64,000 nucleotides of DNA from Seriola aureovittata. Taxonomy: Eukaryota; Chordata; Actinopteri; Carangiformes; Carangidae. Below, piece after piece: positions 35,870-46,403 of the stretch. Under the pieces are notes generated by a model, which saw only the letters and a program-made list of their open reading frames with translations, ran no database searches and was not told the DNA's origin. Where the stretch lies: contig NC_079365.1 of NCBI RefSeq assembly GCF_021018895.1, forward strand, positions 20,173,501 through 20,237,500, written 5' to 3'. The number at the start of each line of letters is the position of its first letter. Position 1 is the stretch's first letter. Position numbers and translations under genes: made by a program.

Positions 35870-36150
35870 AATTCAAGCTTTTAATAAAAGTACCAATACA
35901 GACATTTAGACATTTCATGATAGGAAAAGCACTGCTGCAATTAATAACAATGATGATGGCTACATTCAATTTACGAGTCAGGCAAGTAAGTTTAGTAAAG
36001 GCCTTTTTGACAGCACAGTTTGACTTATCATAGTAGGAGAAGTATAGGTGTAACTAATAACATTAACGACTGACTGTTCTTTTGACGTGTCTAAGTGAAC
36101 CATGACAGAGTGACAGTGAGCTAGCATGGACAATACCAGGACCCTGACAC
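35870..36150. repeat. Dispersed repeat, copy in unit A
   Basis: Holds 'actaataacattaacg', 'ctgttcttttgacgtgtc', 'gtgaaccatgacag' and 'gacaataccaggaccctga'. Similar blocks occur at about 38870-39130 in unit B and, outside the duplication, at about 52035-52135 in an sp1 intron, so this is a dispersed element rather than duplicated unique sequence. Confidence 0.6.
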
Positions 36151-36813
36151 TGAGGCAGCTAAATGGAATTTAGCCTCATTAATTTTATTATTCACACCTG
36201 TGCTTTTCTTAAGTGCATGCTAGCTTACTGGTGTGGCTTACTACAGAATTTAGATATCACAGAGCCCTAATTAACAGTATTAGCTCCACGTGTGATTTTT
36301 CTGTTTGGACAGGCCAATTTTTCTGCAATGAAATTAGAAGAAAAACAAAATCAGTGGGCCTAAATAAAGACACGCAATAGATGTATCACATCCACCTCTA
36401 GATTCAATTGTAATATTTAAACTCATTTACATTTTTCTACTTTTAATAAATCACAATGTTAGATTTTTTTAAAATCCAAGGATTAATCTTTCTATTAAGA
36501 AAGTTGTGGGCACATTGCTTAATTCCCTCTTCAGAATTTTTCAATGTTTGCACACTAGTGTATGCGTTTTTACTGTTTAACAGAAATCATAACTACATAA
36601 AGTTTGATCTGAAACACCATAAAAATAAATAAGTAAGAAATTTTAAATACATTCAAGTGTTAAAAACAGCCCATAGGATATATGATCAAATACTGTATTT
36701 TTAAATAAATCCTGTTAAAAAATGACAAAAATGACACGTGTTTCTGATTTATATTAAGGCTGCTCTCTTGTGAAGCAGTATTTGTGTGAAAGCCATGTCT
36801 TCAACAGTTGGTT

Positions 36814-36829
36814 TCAGTCTGAGTCACTG

Positions 36830-36864
<35 letters not shown>

Positions 36865-38093
36865 GTACTGTGGAGAAAAAGAGAAAAATTATATTTTTGT
36901 AATTGAAGTCCCACCCTTCTGTTAGTTTCATCTATAAAAAACTAAACCACTGCTGTATGTTAAACTCCTGAAAGCACCAGCCTTAACTGAACCTGTTCAA
37001 ACCGACATGCAAGCTCTATCTTAGATAGTCAAATGCAGAGTGACAGAGAAAGCCCCACATCATGTTTCCAAAGAAGATTAACTGGACTAACTGGAATTAG
37101 CTGCAGGGTTATATTAAACACACAAGGTGTAGAGAAGGAATAGCATTACTATCCCTCAGTTATGTGCTCACACAAGCCAGTATCATGTTTTATAATATAA
37201 ACTAGTGACTGTTCATCTTAAGGATGATAAGATCAAATAATGATCATATATATACCCATGTTATAGTAGAATGGAAATCATGTTGATTCCCAACAGTACT
37301 GTGTTTCACTGCCTGTGTTGCACTTTGTGCTTGTTGATTCATGACTGCAATTATGTGTTTGGTGGAAAGTGGTGAAATGAAGTTGGAGGCCAGAGTTTTT
37401 TTTTTTTAATCTAGTATTGGCATTAATGTTCCACCTACAGGAAGGGCCATTTCAAACTACTCTTACACAGTTTACCTTTAAAACCCAATCTCACCTTGCC
37501 ATGTTTGTAGTACCCATTGTGCCACTTATGTGCTTTCTTCATCTTCTTCTTCATCTTTTTGTGGGCTTTGTGTCCAACCGTTCCCATAACCATTGCTGTC
37601 AATCCTCCGGCTAACGCCCCAGACATGGGATTCATCCCTCCATGATGATGATATTTGTAGTGGCCGTGATGGTGACCCCATTTTGGAGAATGTTGGTATG
37701 TGGGTTTTGGGTGAAAGCCTCCAGGAGGGATCATTGGATATCCACCTGGAGCCATAGGGTAACGATGAGGTCCTGGAGCTCCATAAGGCATCACCCCAGG
37801 AGGTGCATTCGGTACCATAGCTGGGCTCATACCAGCTGAGTAACAGCCAGGTGGGTACGCTAGATTTGGAGGCTGAGGGAAGACTCCTGGAGGAGGTACA
37901 GCAGGATATGCAGGGTTGTAACCGGGAGGGTAGGCAGGGTTTGGTGGTCCCACTAGAGGGGGAGGTCCTGATACACATAAAAGCACATGCACACCATATT
38001 CTTTTAGAACACTTGTATTATAATACTGGTATAAAAAACTAATTAAATATTATAATTATATGCGTGTTATATCCCACCTTGATTTGGCCACAT
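36814..38093 (-). CDS. prr13: Proline-rich protein 13, copy B
   Basis: A tandem paralogue of copy A. Coding exons: 38078-38093, 37495-37967 and 36814-36867, giving 180 aa. It keeps MWPNQG, the NPAYPPG repeats, the conserved MVPNAPPGVMPYGAPGPH core and the KAHKKMKKKMKK basic block. The His/Lys end reads YYKHGK instead of HHKHGK, the Gly/Ala region is altered, the proline/histidine part has additional HGHYKYHH residues, and the serine tail is YS plus 12 Ser before DSD. No stop or frameshift is present and splice sites are intact, so it looks functional. A leader exon ends at 38402 and the start-codon exon begins at 38119. Confidence 0.88.
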
Positions 38094-38401
38094 GCCCTGA
38101 CAGGTCAAACCTGGTGAAACTGTGAGAAATTAAATGCAATGAATATTTAGTAAAAACAATGTTCAACCAAAATATAGTTTCCAATATTACAATCCTATAA
38201 AACTGATTTCTACAGTCAATTAACACTGATTAATTCTGTCAGTTGTTTATGACAATTAAACAATAGTGAAAAATGAACATAATTTCCCAAAGCCCAAGAA
38301 TTAACAGAGTGTTCCCAAAAAAAATCAGAAAAAAATAGGTCTAATTAACTGTTCCATACACGTAATCACTGTTTATCAATGGCTAGATTTCACAGGCTTA
38401 C

Positions 38402-38500
38402 CTTGGAAACTTGCCTCAGGTTCTGGAGAAGTTTGTCAAGAAATCAGACTAAGCTCTCTCTCTGTGTTTGTCTTCCACACTGAACTGAACACCAGCAGCA
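38402..38500 (-). promoter_or_regulatory. prr13: Leader exon and promoter region of prr13 copy B
   Basis: The donor (ttccaag|gtaagc) and the adjacent leader align with those of copy A. The upstream 'ggaagccacgcccgttgtta' block is retained (38513-38532), and the C/EBP-like site reads 'tttacgtaatgg' (38549-38560), a palindromic TTACGTAA core rather than TTACGCAAT. Confidence 0.5.
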
Positions 38501-38869
38501 ATAAAAGCATCAGGAAGCCACGCCCGTTGTTAAAGGCTACACACATTATTTACGTAATGGAGAAATTCCTACAGGCTTTGAATCAGAAGTTGATCTACTA
38601 GTTTCTATGGTACAAAACACAATGGTAATAGAATGACACGCAGGGGACACACACACAAAACCACACACATACAGCTGGCTTGAAATGATTGTTAACGCCT
38701 GTGAATCATATACTCCAATATCACACATACATCCATTACATCATGGATCAACAGTTTTGTAAACAGCTGGTCTCACAACACAGAGCTTTTCTATTGTTTT
38801 AATTATTCCATCTTTACAAAAACAACAAAGATGTTGATCAGAAAAACTAAATACTTTATTTAGGCTCAA

Positions 38870-39130
38870 CAGTTTTTATACAAATACCAACACAGACATT
38901 TAGACAAGCACTGCTGCAATTAATACCAATAATGATGGCTGCATTCACCTTAGATGTGTCAGTTTCCAGGATACAGGTAAAGGCCTTTTTAACAGCAGTT
39001 TGACCTGTCATTGTAGGAGAAGCACAGCTGTTACTAATAACATTAACGATGACTCTGTTCTGTTGACGTGTCCCAGTGAACCATGACAGTCTGACGGTGA
39101 GCCGACATGAACAATACCAGGACCCTCGCC
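38870..39130. repeat. Dispersed repeat, copy in unit B
   Basis: The counterpart of the repeat at 35870-36150, with 'actaataacattaacga', 'ctgttctgttgacgtgtc' and 'gaacaataccaggaccct'. Confidence 0.6.
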
Positions 39131-39431
39131 TCGTTAATTTCATTATTTACACCTGTGCTCTTCTTACTACGACATGAAACAAAAACGCGATTTGTGCATG
39201 CAAGCTTACTGGTGTGGCTTACTAGAGTACTTAAATATAACAGAACTCACTTTGCTGCTATGACAAGCCAAAATGCCTATTATTTTAATTTAACTAGTAG
39301 CTGTAAGTATATATTTTTTGATTATTATTATCTAAATACAAAGCAAAAATTATACATCACAGTAACATAAAATTGGGCGCATTTCTTTTCAATCTCAATA
39401 ATTTACAATGTATAATGTACCTGGATTCAAA

Positions 39432-39437
39432 TTTATT
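39432..39437 (-). terminator. amhr2: Candidate poly(A) signal of amhr2
   Basis: AATAAA on the minus strand, about 150 bases past the amhr2 stop codon. Confidence 0.35.
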
Positions 39438-39585
39438 AACAAAATTGTAAGTACCTAATAGAAGGAAAGCGAGTAATAGATCCTTCTGATTAAAAACTCT
39501 GATAAAAGTAGTGGCACAAAGAGAATAATGCAAATGCTTAATGTGTAGACTACAGCAATGTTAACCTGGAGGAAAAAAAGAAAAG

Positions 39586-42500
39586 TCATGGAGAGAAACA
39601 AGACTGAAGAGAGACTAATCTGTCTGCAACACACTGAGCTGTCAGTCGAGCGTCCGGGTCACAGTCCCAGCAATCGGTCAGGAGCTCCTGTAGTGCAGAT
39701 CCCTGAAAAGTCAACACATACACAAACAGTGTTTCAGGTCACTGAAACACAAAATACAAAAACTATATGTCCAAGTAATAAGCAGGGATAGGATACCTGT
39801 GGTAACAGCCCCCAGTGTTCAGGTATGGCGAGTCTCTTGTCCATGTTAGACACGTACGTGATGAGGCTCTCCAGTGTTACATTACCCCCCAGCTCAGATT
39901 CATAAGGTAACAGATGCTCTGGAACAATACTGCCTGCAGGTGGAGACATCGGTATGAATTTTAACATCCTTATTATCATACTGGAGATAAGGTATATGCA
40001 GTGTACAGAGATGCAGGGTTAAAACAGAGCAGTAATCCTGACTAAATAAACGATTTCCTACTTGCACAATCGAAAAAACAATGCCTGAAGATCATTCTCC
40101 TTCCTGTTAAGAACTTTTCAGTTTCAAGAGCACCTAAAGGTTTCCTCTTACTGCATGGGAAAATGTTATAACAAATTGAATCATTTTGCTTCTGTAGTCT
40201 TTTTGGATGTGATTGTTATTAGAAAAATAAGTTATAAAATAACTATTATGATGCATGTTGTTCTTGACAGATTAAATGCTCATAACTGACTAGAATTACT
40301 GTGAATTAAAATAGCGTTTTCAAGGGTGAAGAGAGTGCACACTCATCTCAGTTACAGATGGTTTTTCATGAATATTCTCGATACCTGGTTGTTTTTTTTA
40401 CCTGATCACTCTGAAAGGAAGTTTACCTTCAAATAAGTCAGAGCAGCGCATCCAGATCTCCCACAGAAGCAATCCCAAAGCATAGATGTCCCCCTGCATG
40501 AGACACAAGCTGCTGCCGAGGTTTACAGAGCCTTCCAGGAACTCAGGGGGCATGTAGCACAGTGTGCCCAACTGAGGATGATCCAGTAGATGGACAGAAA
40601 TGTGAAATTCTTTAGTGAGCTGACAGTTCCCTTTTTCATGATTTCGCTGCACTGTAAATTAACAGTAGTAAGTTGCGGCTCCACCCAAGTCTCACCTTCA
40701 TGTTTGCCGTGCTGCTCTGCCAGCTGTGAGGACCTGAGCAAGAACGCAAGATGGTGGAGCTTCCAAAATCACACAGGACACAGGTACCATCAGCTCTCAC
40801 AAGCACATTGGAGCTGCTGAGGTCTCCATGGGCCACAGGCGGTTTATGCTCATCTGCAGGAGAAGAGACACATCGGTGGTAACAAAGAACCTCAGAGTAA
40901 CAGATAAAGGGTTTAAGGAACCATTGAAGCTGGGTAACATCTCTGTACATGAGTCTACTGTACGGAATATGCAAAGAGCACCTTGACACTCCACATGGTC
41001 TGATGAAACTAAGGTTGAATTGTTTAGGAAGAGCATGCAGCTCTATATGTATGGTGTAAGGCGGAGGTTCACCTATTCTTTCCACAAGTACTGTGGATGC
41101 TTAATGGCTGTGTTCAACACACAGACACAAAAGATTTTATAATTGTTTGTGTGATATTAGCTTAAGCTCATTCTGTTTGTCTGTACTTGGGAGTTACATG
41201 AAAATCAGATCACATTTTCTGACCAATCATTCTGGCCGTTACCATAGTTGCAAAGGTCAGAGTGGAGATAGGAAAGTCCCTGCGATAAAGACTGGCACAA
41301 CTTCAGTGACAGCATCCAGTTGGTGGTGTGTTCACACAGAAAGGAATGGAGAGAACCCTGAAATCAGAGGGACACCAATTACTGATGCACAAGAATACGA
41401 ACCTTAAAGAGTTTGGCCACATTGGCTTCACATATCGGCTATAATAAAGATATAGGTGTGAGAGGATTTTGCAAGATAGACTGTAGATGATGAGCTATGT
41501 TCAAAGTGTATGTAATCATGTATGGATGGTATCCACCTCGACAGTGTGCATGCAGCTCTCAACAGAAGAAATGCTTATTATCCTGATCAGAACAATGGGA
41601 ACACACTGGTCCATAGATATGAAGTGACTGCAAAGTTACATGCGCCATTTATATGGAAGCAAAGAAAGGCAGCTGATTTTTCAATTTGAATGTTGGTGTA
41701 TGAAGTTCACCAGTGTTATGTGATGTTGTGAATTGACTTGAATTTTTAGATCTGAAAATGAGAATAAGAAATACTTGAATGATATAAATTCAGTGGTATT
41801 CAAATTTCAAAATTTGGAATTTAAGATTAGGTATTCACTTTCTTATAAGAGACAAATACTTATGGACTTTTTTCTGCTTCCTCACCCTGACTCCTTCTCC
41901 CTGTTCCTTGAATACCTTTTGATGTCTTATAAAACAGAAAAACGCACAACTCATTTTCATGGTTGCCACTTACGTGTTCAGCAAACTGCAAAAGAATGAG
42001 CCAACTACCATCCGGTTTCCTCCCAGTGCCCAGGAAGTGGAGAATCCCAGCATGCTTCATCAGTGGTAGCTCATAAACCTCCTTCTCTGCAGTAAATTTA
42101 TGTTCCCAGCCTGCAGGGAAAACTTTCACAGCCACCATGGATCCTTGGTATTTCCCCTGGCAAACAGTTGCAAAATACCCACGGCCCACAATCTGGAAAA
42201 TGTATAAACATATGGGTAAAAGTCTGTCTGATTTACCAATACTTTGCACACTGCAAATCATACATTATAAATCCATTTGATATCTAGGCTTACCCGCTGT
42301 AGTTCAATGTCGTCTACATCAATCTCAGAGGTTTTTGTTGTTTGGCAGGAACACAGCGTTGAGACACTATAATCACGAGGGCAGGCTTGTTGATTCTCCT
42401 CTAAAATAATGAAAGTAGATGGGTCTTGTAATTCAAACTCATTCCTTGAAGGTAATAAAGTCACATTTCATTTTAAAATTGCCTGGCTGAATAGCAACCG

Positions 42501-44826
42501 ACAAGACAGAGAAAGTCTGATTGAAGAGTAACAAAGAGAGGACACAGGTAAAAGGGAGTATCATAGCAGAGAACACCAAGGTCAGTCCAGCACAAAGAGT
42601 GAAACACTTCCAAGGTCAAACAAAGACATCATGAGAACAGAATCTGCATTTAAAAAATGTGGAAACGTGGCTGAAGAATGTTTTTCTCTGATCCTTTGAA
42701 AAGCAGAGAGGATATTTGATACAAAACAACACAAATTGAAAATGAAACTCATATTCTAGTGAAAGTAATAGAGCTGAATACAAAGCTTACTTTTGTTTCT
42801 GAAGAGGCATTTGGCAGCAGTGATCATGAAGCACAGGACGAGCAAAGTTCCAATCAGAATCATTATACCAACTTTAATGAATTCCCCTATAAAGACAACA
42901 AAAAGCAATATTATTTCAAAGTTATATAACTTATATAAGAGTTAATATTTTATGTGAATGATGAATAGCGCCTATTTTAATGCAGTGCATTCGTCAAATT
43001 AATGTATAACTATGTGAGAGGAAACATATTCAATTTATGTGCAATCTGATAGGAAGAGTAAGTCTAAATTTTTACTAATTAAGTGAGTATAGCATGTTGA
43101 AAATACTATGAAAGGAAACACAGCAATAGCTTTAGTATAATCTTTTTTCAGCTGAATTGAGTTTCAGATTTTCAAAATAAACAAGGAAAATCTTTTTGGA
43201 GGAGACAAGGGTGGAGGTACGGCGGTAGATGTCTTCTGTAACAATGATAACATATCTCACTCTGGTAAAAATGTCAGAATAATATTTTATGACTATGTGG
43301 GTTGCACCTGATAGTCGCCGCCTGGATAGCAATATTATTATGATCATACCTTCAGAATAAGAGTAGGTGAGTCGAGGCTGCTCTGAGTGTGGGGACCAAG
43401 TGACGTTGCTATTGCAGAGGTCAGTGTTGCAAACACATTTAATGACGTGACTGTTAAGCAGTGTTTGTGCTTTGCAGGTCGCATCCGGGCAAGACTTTTC
43501 AGCCACATCACAAGCTGCCAAAGAAAAATCAGTAACACAATAGACAATTTAAAGAAAACACAGAACAGAGAACTACACTATGCCTATAGACTCAACTATG
43601 TTTATTACATATTAGACCAAATAAATCACAACAAGTAACCAATATCAGCTCTGATATTGATTAGCTTTGAGACTTCAATTAGATTTTAAATCAAGTGCAT
43701 AAAAAATGTTTATGAGTCTTTATAATGGCACAACAACAATCCAGCATGTAGTCAAGTCCAATTCATAAGCACCTAATCAGATTTAAGGTCTCTCACCAAG
43801 GACGTCGACCTCTGGCCGGCCGTTGATGATCAGAAAATATCCCACACAGCAGTGGGTGTTCTCACAGACCTGCACCGAGCCACTCACATTTCCAACAGTC
43901 GTGTATTTGTTGTTCTGTTGTGTATTTGTCGTTCTGTTCACTTGGAATACACACCATCTCTTCTGAAGTAAAAACTGGTTGGACATACAGATAAAGATGC
44001 ATTCTGCGGAAGAGGAGGAAAGACTCTGATTGTCTACCGTTGCACTCACAGTTTGTCTTTCTGGTGAGCAATATTTTCTAAATGCTTCTTTAAAATAATA
44101 GCTACAAGTTGCAGTTTTATCCTGAAGTCTTAGGGTGTGAAGGACTAACCTTCTTTTATGATGAGAGGATTTATTGGCGACAATATCACTTATAACATTA
44201 TTACAATTTTTGAATTTATTTACACAGGCAATCAACTTCATTGTATTGAGCTGAAACAAGTAGAATACTCAATACACAGAGCGCACATATCTATCAAAGT
44301 GTAACCACTTAAGCTCAGTCGAAAGTTTGCCTGTAGTATCCCTTTAATATTATGACTTCTTCTTGGGTGGTTTTTATGTGGGTAAGTCAAGAAGAGACCC
44401 AGATGTGCATCTTATCAGGAGCCTCAATAGACACAACCTACACGCACTCGTTTACTGCTTTTACACTGTTAATCTGTTGTACTCATGGGCTTGTTGATGC
44501 AGGTGATATGATCCGCCAATAAATATTAAATATATAAATATATAAATATTAAATAGTTCATTTTTTTTAATTCAAAATTTTCATCATCTCATATAGTTTT
44601 GTGAGGTGATGAGGGTGACTGTAAAGTTTAGGAGTCACAACAGACACACGTCTAAGCTGGCGCTAAAACTGTAAATTAGAAGTCAATAATCTTTTAAGAC
44701 ATCAAAAAGCATAAGGAAATGTGCACATACAGCTTAAGAGCTCCAGAGGAAGCTTATTAATATTTCTTTAGATTAACGAGTGTACTCACCAACAGCCAAA
44801 ATCACCCGCCACCGTTCCATGATCAT
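39586..44826 (-). CDS. amhr2: Anti-Mullerian hormone receptor type 2
   Basis: A single-pass Ser/Thr kinase receptor of the TGF-beta type II class that binds AMH and controls germ-cell number and gonadal sex in fish. Coding exons: 44790-44826, 43797-44003, 43350-43514, 42791-42886, 42294-42400, 41974-42192, 41243-41357, 40696-40853, 40427-40571, 39797-39933 and 39586-39702, 500 aa. Parts: signal-like N-terminus, Cys-rich ectodomain (CENTHCC to CVCNTDLCN) with NRT, NVS and NVT sequons, transmembrane helix (exon 42791-42886), glycine loop VGRGYF (about 206-211), VAVKVF (K227), catalytic loop HGDLSSSN (H324-D326), DFG (D344), and C-terminal [15 protein letters not shown]. The canonical HRD arginine is glycine here. 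The acceptor of exon 40427-40571 is uncertain: with the one given, four residues (DHPQ) are lost. Two in-frame ATGs (44826, 44820) could start it. The position beside prr13 and sp1 matches human. Confidence 0.93.
43901..43938 (-). repeat. amhr2: 19-bp tandem duplication inside amhr2 exon 2
   Basis: Positions 43901-43919 and 43920-43938 are two adjacent 19-base units differing at one base. They encode the [14 protein letters not shown] stretch of the ectodomain. Sequence on both sides reads in the receptor frame (CVFQV before, [12 protein letters not shown] after). Confidence 0.85.
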
Positions 44827-45137
44827 GGTCCCTCTGAGACCAGAGGGGTCGAGCAGGGAGTGTTCTGGGAATGTGAGAGGAGTTTCCCACGTTTCACAGC
44901 ATCACTCCCACTGCCACACACCTGCATGTGCTACACGTGCTGTCGGCCAGCAGTCTGTGGGAATACTGAACATTTATTGCCCACTGTCTAGGAATATCAT
45001 CTGCAGTCAAGTGGGGGTGTTGCAGCCGTCTCACTTCTTTATGGCCACAGGTTAACTTAGAGCTCCTTTCAGGAAAATTCAATGGGGCCACAGAAGGAAG
45101 CATTATAATTCAGTAACAGCATCCATGATTCTTGATT

Positions 45138-45161
45138 CCCCCCCCCCCCCCCCCCCCCCCC
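45138..45161. repeat. Poly-C tract
   Basis: Twenty-four consecutive cytosines, about 310 bases upstream of the amhr2 start codon (G-rich on the amhr2 coding strand). Length calls for such tracts are unreliable. Confidence 0.9.
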
Positions 45162-45444
45162 TCTTTATTATAGTCCCTCAACCACATATGGAATTTGGAT
45201 TTTAAGGATTTGCACCAAGATAAGAACTGATTAAATGTTAGGAATGACAATACTAAAAACACTCCAAACTGAGTCACAGTCATGAGATATTAAATCAAAG
45301 TCATGGCTTTAAAACAAAATTGCAATAACTGCAGTCAAATGTATGAGACACTATGTAAAAATTATGAGATATTTGGTGAAAATTATTACTTTTAGATAGT
45401 AATATGAGCCTCAATAGTAAACTTTTTAGCCACACACACTAGCA

Positions 45445-45560
45445 GCTTGGTTCTAGAGATGGATTGCCATGAAATTTTTCATGATCCCCAGAGGATGAAT
45501 CCAAATGATAATGATGGGTTATGATCAAATACCTGCATAACATTTCCACCAGGCTCAGCT
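45445..45560 (-). repeat. Degenerate dispersed teleost repeat, copy 2 (inverted)
   Basis: 'ccccagaggatgaatcc' and 'attgccatgaaattt' are the reverse complement of blocks at about 8615-8680 in the map3k12 intron, placing this as an inverted, truncated copy of the same family. Confidence 0.55.
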
Positions 45561-45679
45561 GAACTCAAGTTTTAATAATATAATAAACATAATCATAATT
45601 TTATCTTAAAAGTCTGAATTTTGACCTCCTGCGTTTTAACCCGAGGGCCAAAATTAAATTTTTTCTAATTACCTCAAGA

Positions 45680-45895
45680 CCACCAAGGAGGTTATGTTTT
45701 CACCCAATAAGTAGCCAACTGTACTGATTTGTACTGAACTTGGTGGAAGTAATGGGACATGCATGGGCCTGGGAAGAACCTATTAAATTTTCGGCCAAAT
45801 CTGTATCATTTAGTACTATGAATTTGAATTTTTCTCTGAAGACTGTTATTTATTTGTTTGATATTGGGGTGATGTGATTGCCCTTCTAGTTTACA
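45680..45895 (+). repeat. Dispersed teleost repeat, copy 2
   Basis: Shares 'ggttatgttttcaccc', 'gaacttggtggaagtaatgg', 'gggcctgggaagaacc' and the end 'tgcccttctagttt' with the copy at 2375-2650, in the same orientation. Confidence 0.75.
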
Positions 45896-46327
45896 TTATT
45901 TATTGTTATACATTTATCTTAGAGTCCCATAATTCTTACTTAATTTACCATGAGTAAGTTTATCCTAACTTTGCTTTCACTTTCCTTTCTGGTGGAAATG
46001 GGCCTCAATAAACAAACTAAGTGAACTCACTTTTGTTGAGACTCCAATCGAGTACGTTTTGGAAGAGAAAGCATTTAAAAAAAAAAAAATCTCCATCTAC
46101 TGTTTAATTCACGAGTTTAACCCGAGAATTTCATAAAATTTAAAGACAACTGGTGTTGATTATCTGTTTTCAAAGGCTTCAGCTTTTCAGTTCACTCCTG
46201 GAGTGAGGAGTTTTTGCTTAAAAAATAAATAAATAAATAAATAAATAAAGATGTTACCCAGGCTAGTCGGTGCTCTGTGCGCTGCCCCAAGATTCAAATC
46301 AAGCGCATCCAATTTTCAATCAGATTA

Positions 46328-46347
46328 ATTGGACAGGGCGGGCGGGC
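46328..46347 (+). promoter_or_regulatory. CCAAT/GC-box pair upstream of the CDCA7-family gene
   Basis: An inverted CCAAT box (attgg) followed directly by two overlapping GC boxes (gggcgggcggg) lies about 60-75 bases upstream of the start codon at 46404. 'ttcaaa' at 46293-46298 resembles the CHR element of cell-cycle genes. This fits S-phase-type expression, as known for CDCA7; function is inferred. Confidence 0.4.
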
Positions 46348-46403
46348 CTAACCAAAACTCAGAAGCTAGCATTTGTCAACAGTCCAAGTTAGTCACGAAT
46401 ATA

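Larger units (their letters stand above)
32690..36260. repeat. Tandem duplication unit A (prr13 copy A)
   Basis: Aligning blocks in the same order as unit B: 3' UTR sequence ('gcacactagtgtatg', 'tcacaatgttagatt', 'attccctcttcagaat'), all three prr13 coding exons, the leader and promoter block, and a distal repeat block ending 'agcttactggtgtggctta'. The limits are estimated from where similarity fades. Confidence 0.8.
36330..39245. repeat. Tandem duplication unit B (prr13 copy B)
   Basis: The head-to-tail partner of unit A, starting at 'cagtgggcctaaataaaga' (compare 'cagtaggcctaaatgaaga' in A) and ending at 'agcttactggtgtggctta'. Non-coding parts carry many substitutions and indels, so the duplication is not recent. 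Confidence 0.8.
44827..46380. other. Intergenic region between amhr2 and the CDCA7-family gene
   Basis: This divergent intergenic stretch of about 1.55 kb should contain both promoters. It holds a 24-C homopolymer (45138-45161), two old dispersed repeats (45445-45560 and 45680-45895), a (AAAT)n run near 46221-46248 and a CCAAT/GC-box pair near 46328-46347. I see no coding exon. Confidence 0.7.

Noticed and set aside
43132..43349. Extension of the amhr2 ectodomain frame past 43350
   Set aside because: A strong donor (gaag|gtatga) closes the exon and the next in-phase exon encodes the transmembrane helix. The read-through sequence has no receptor similarity.
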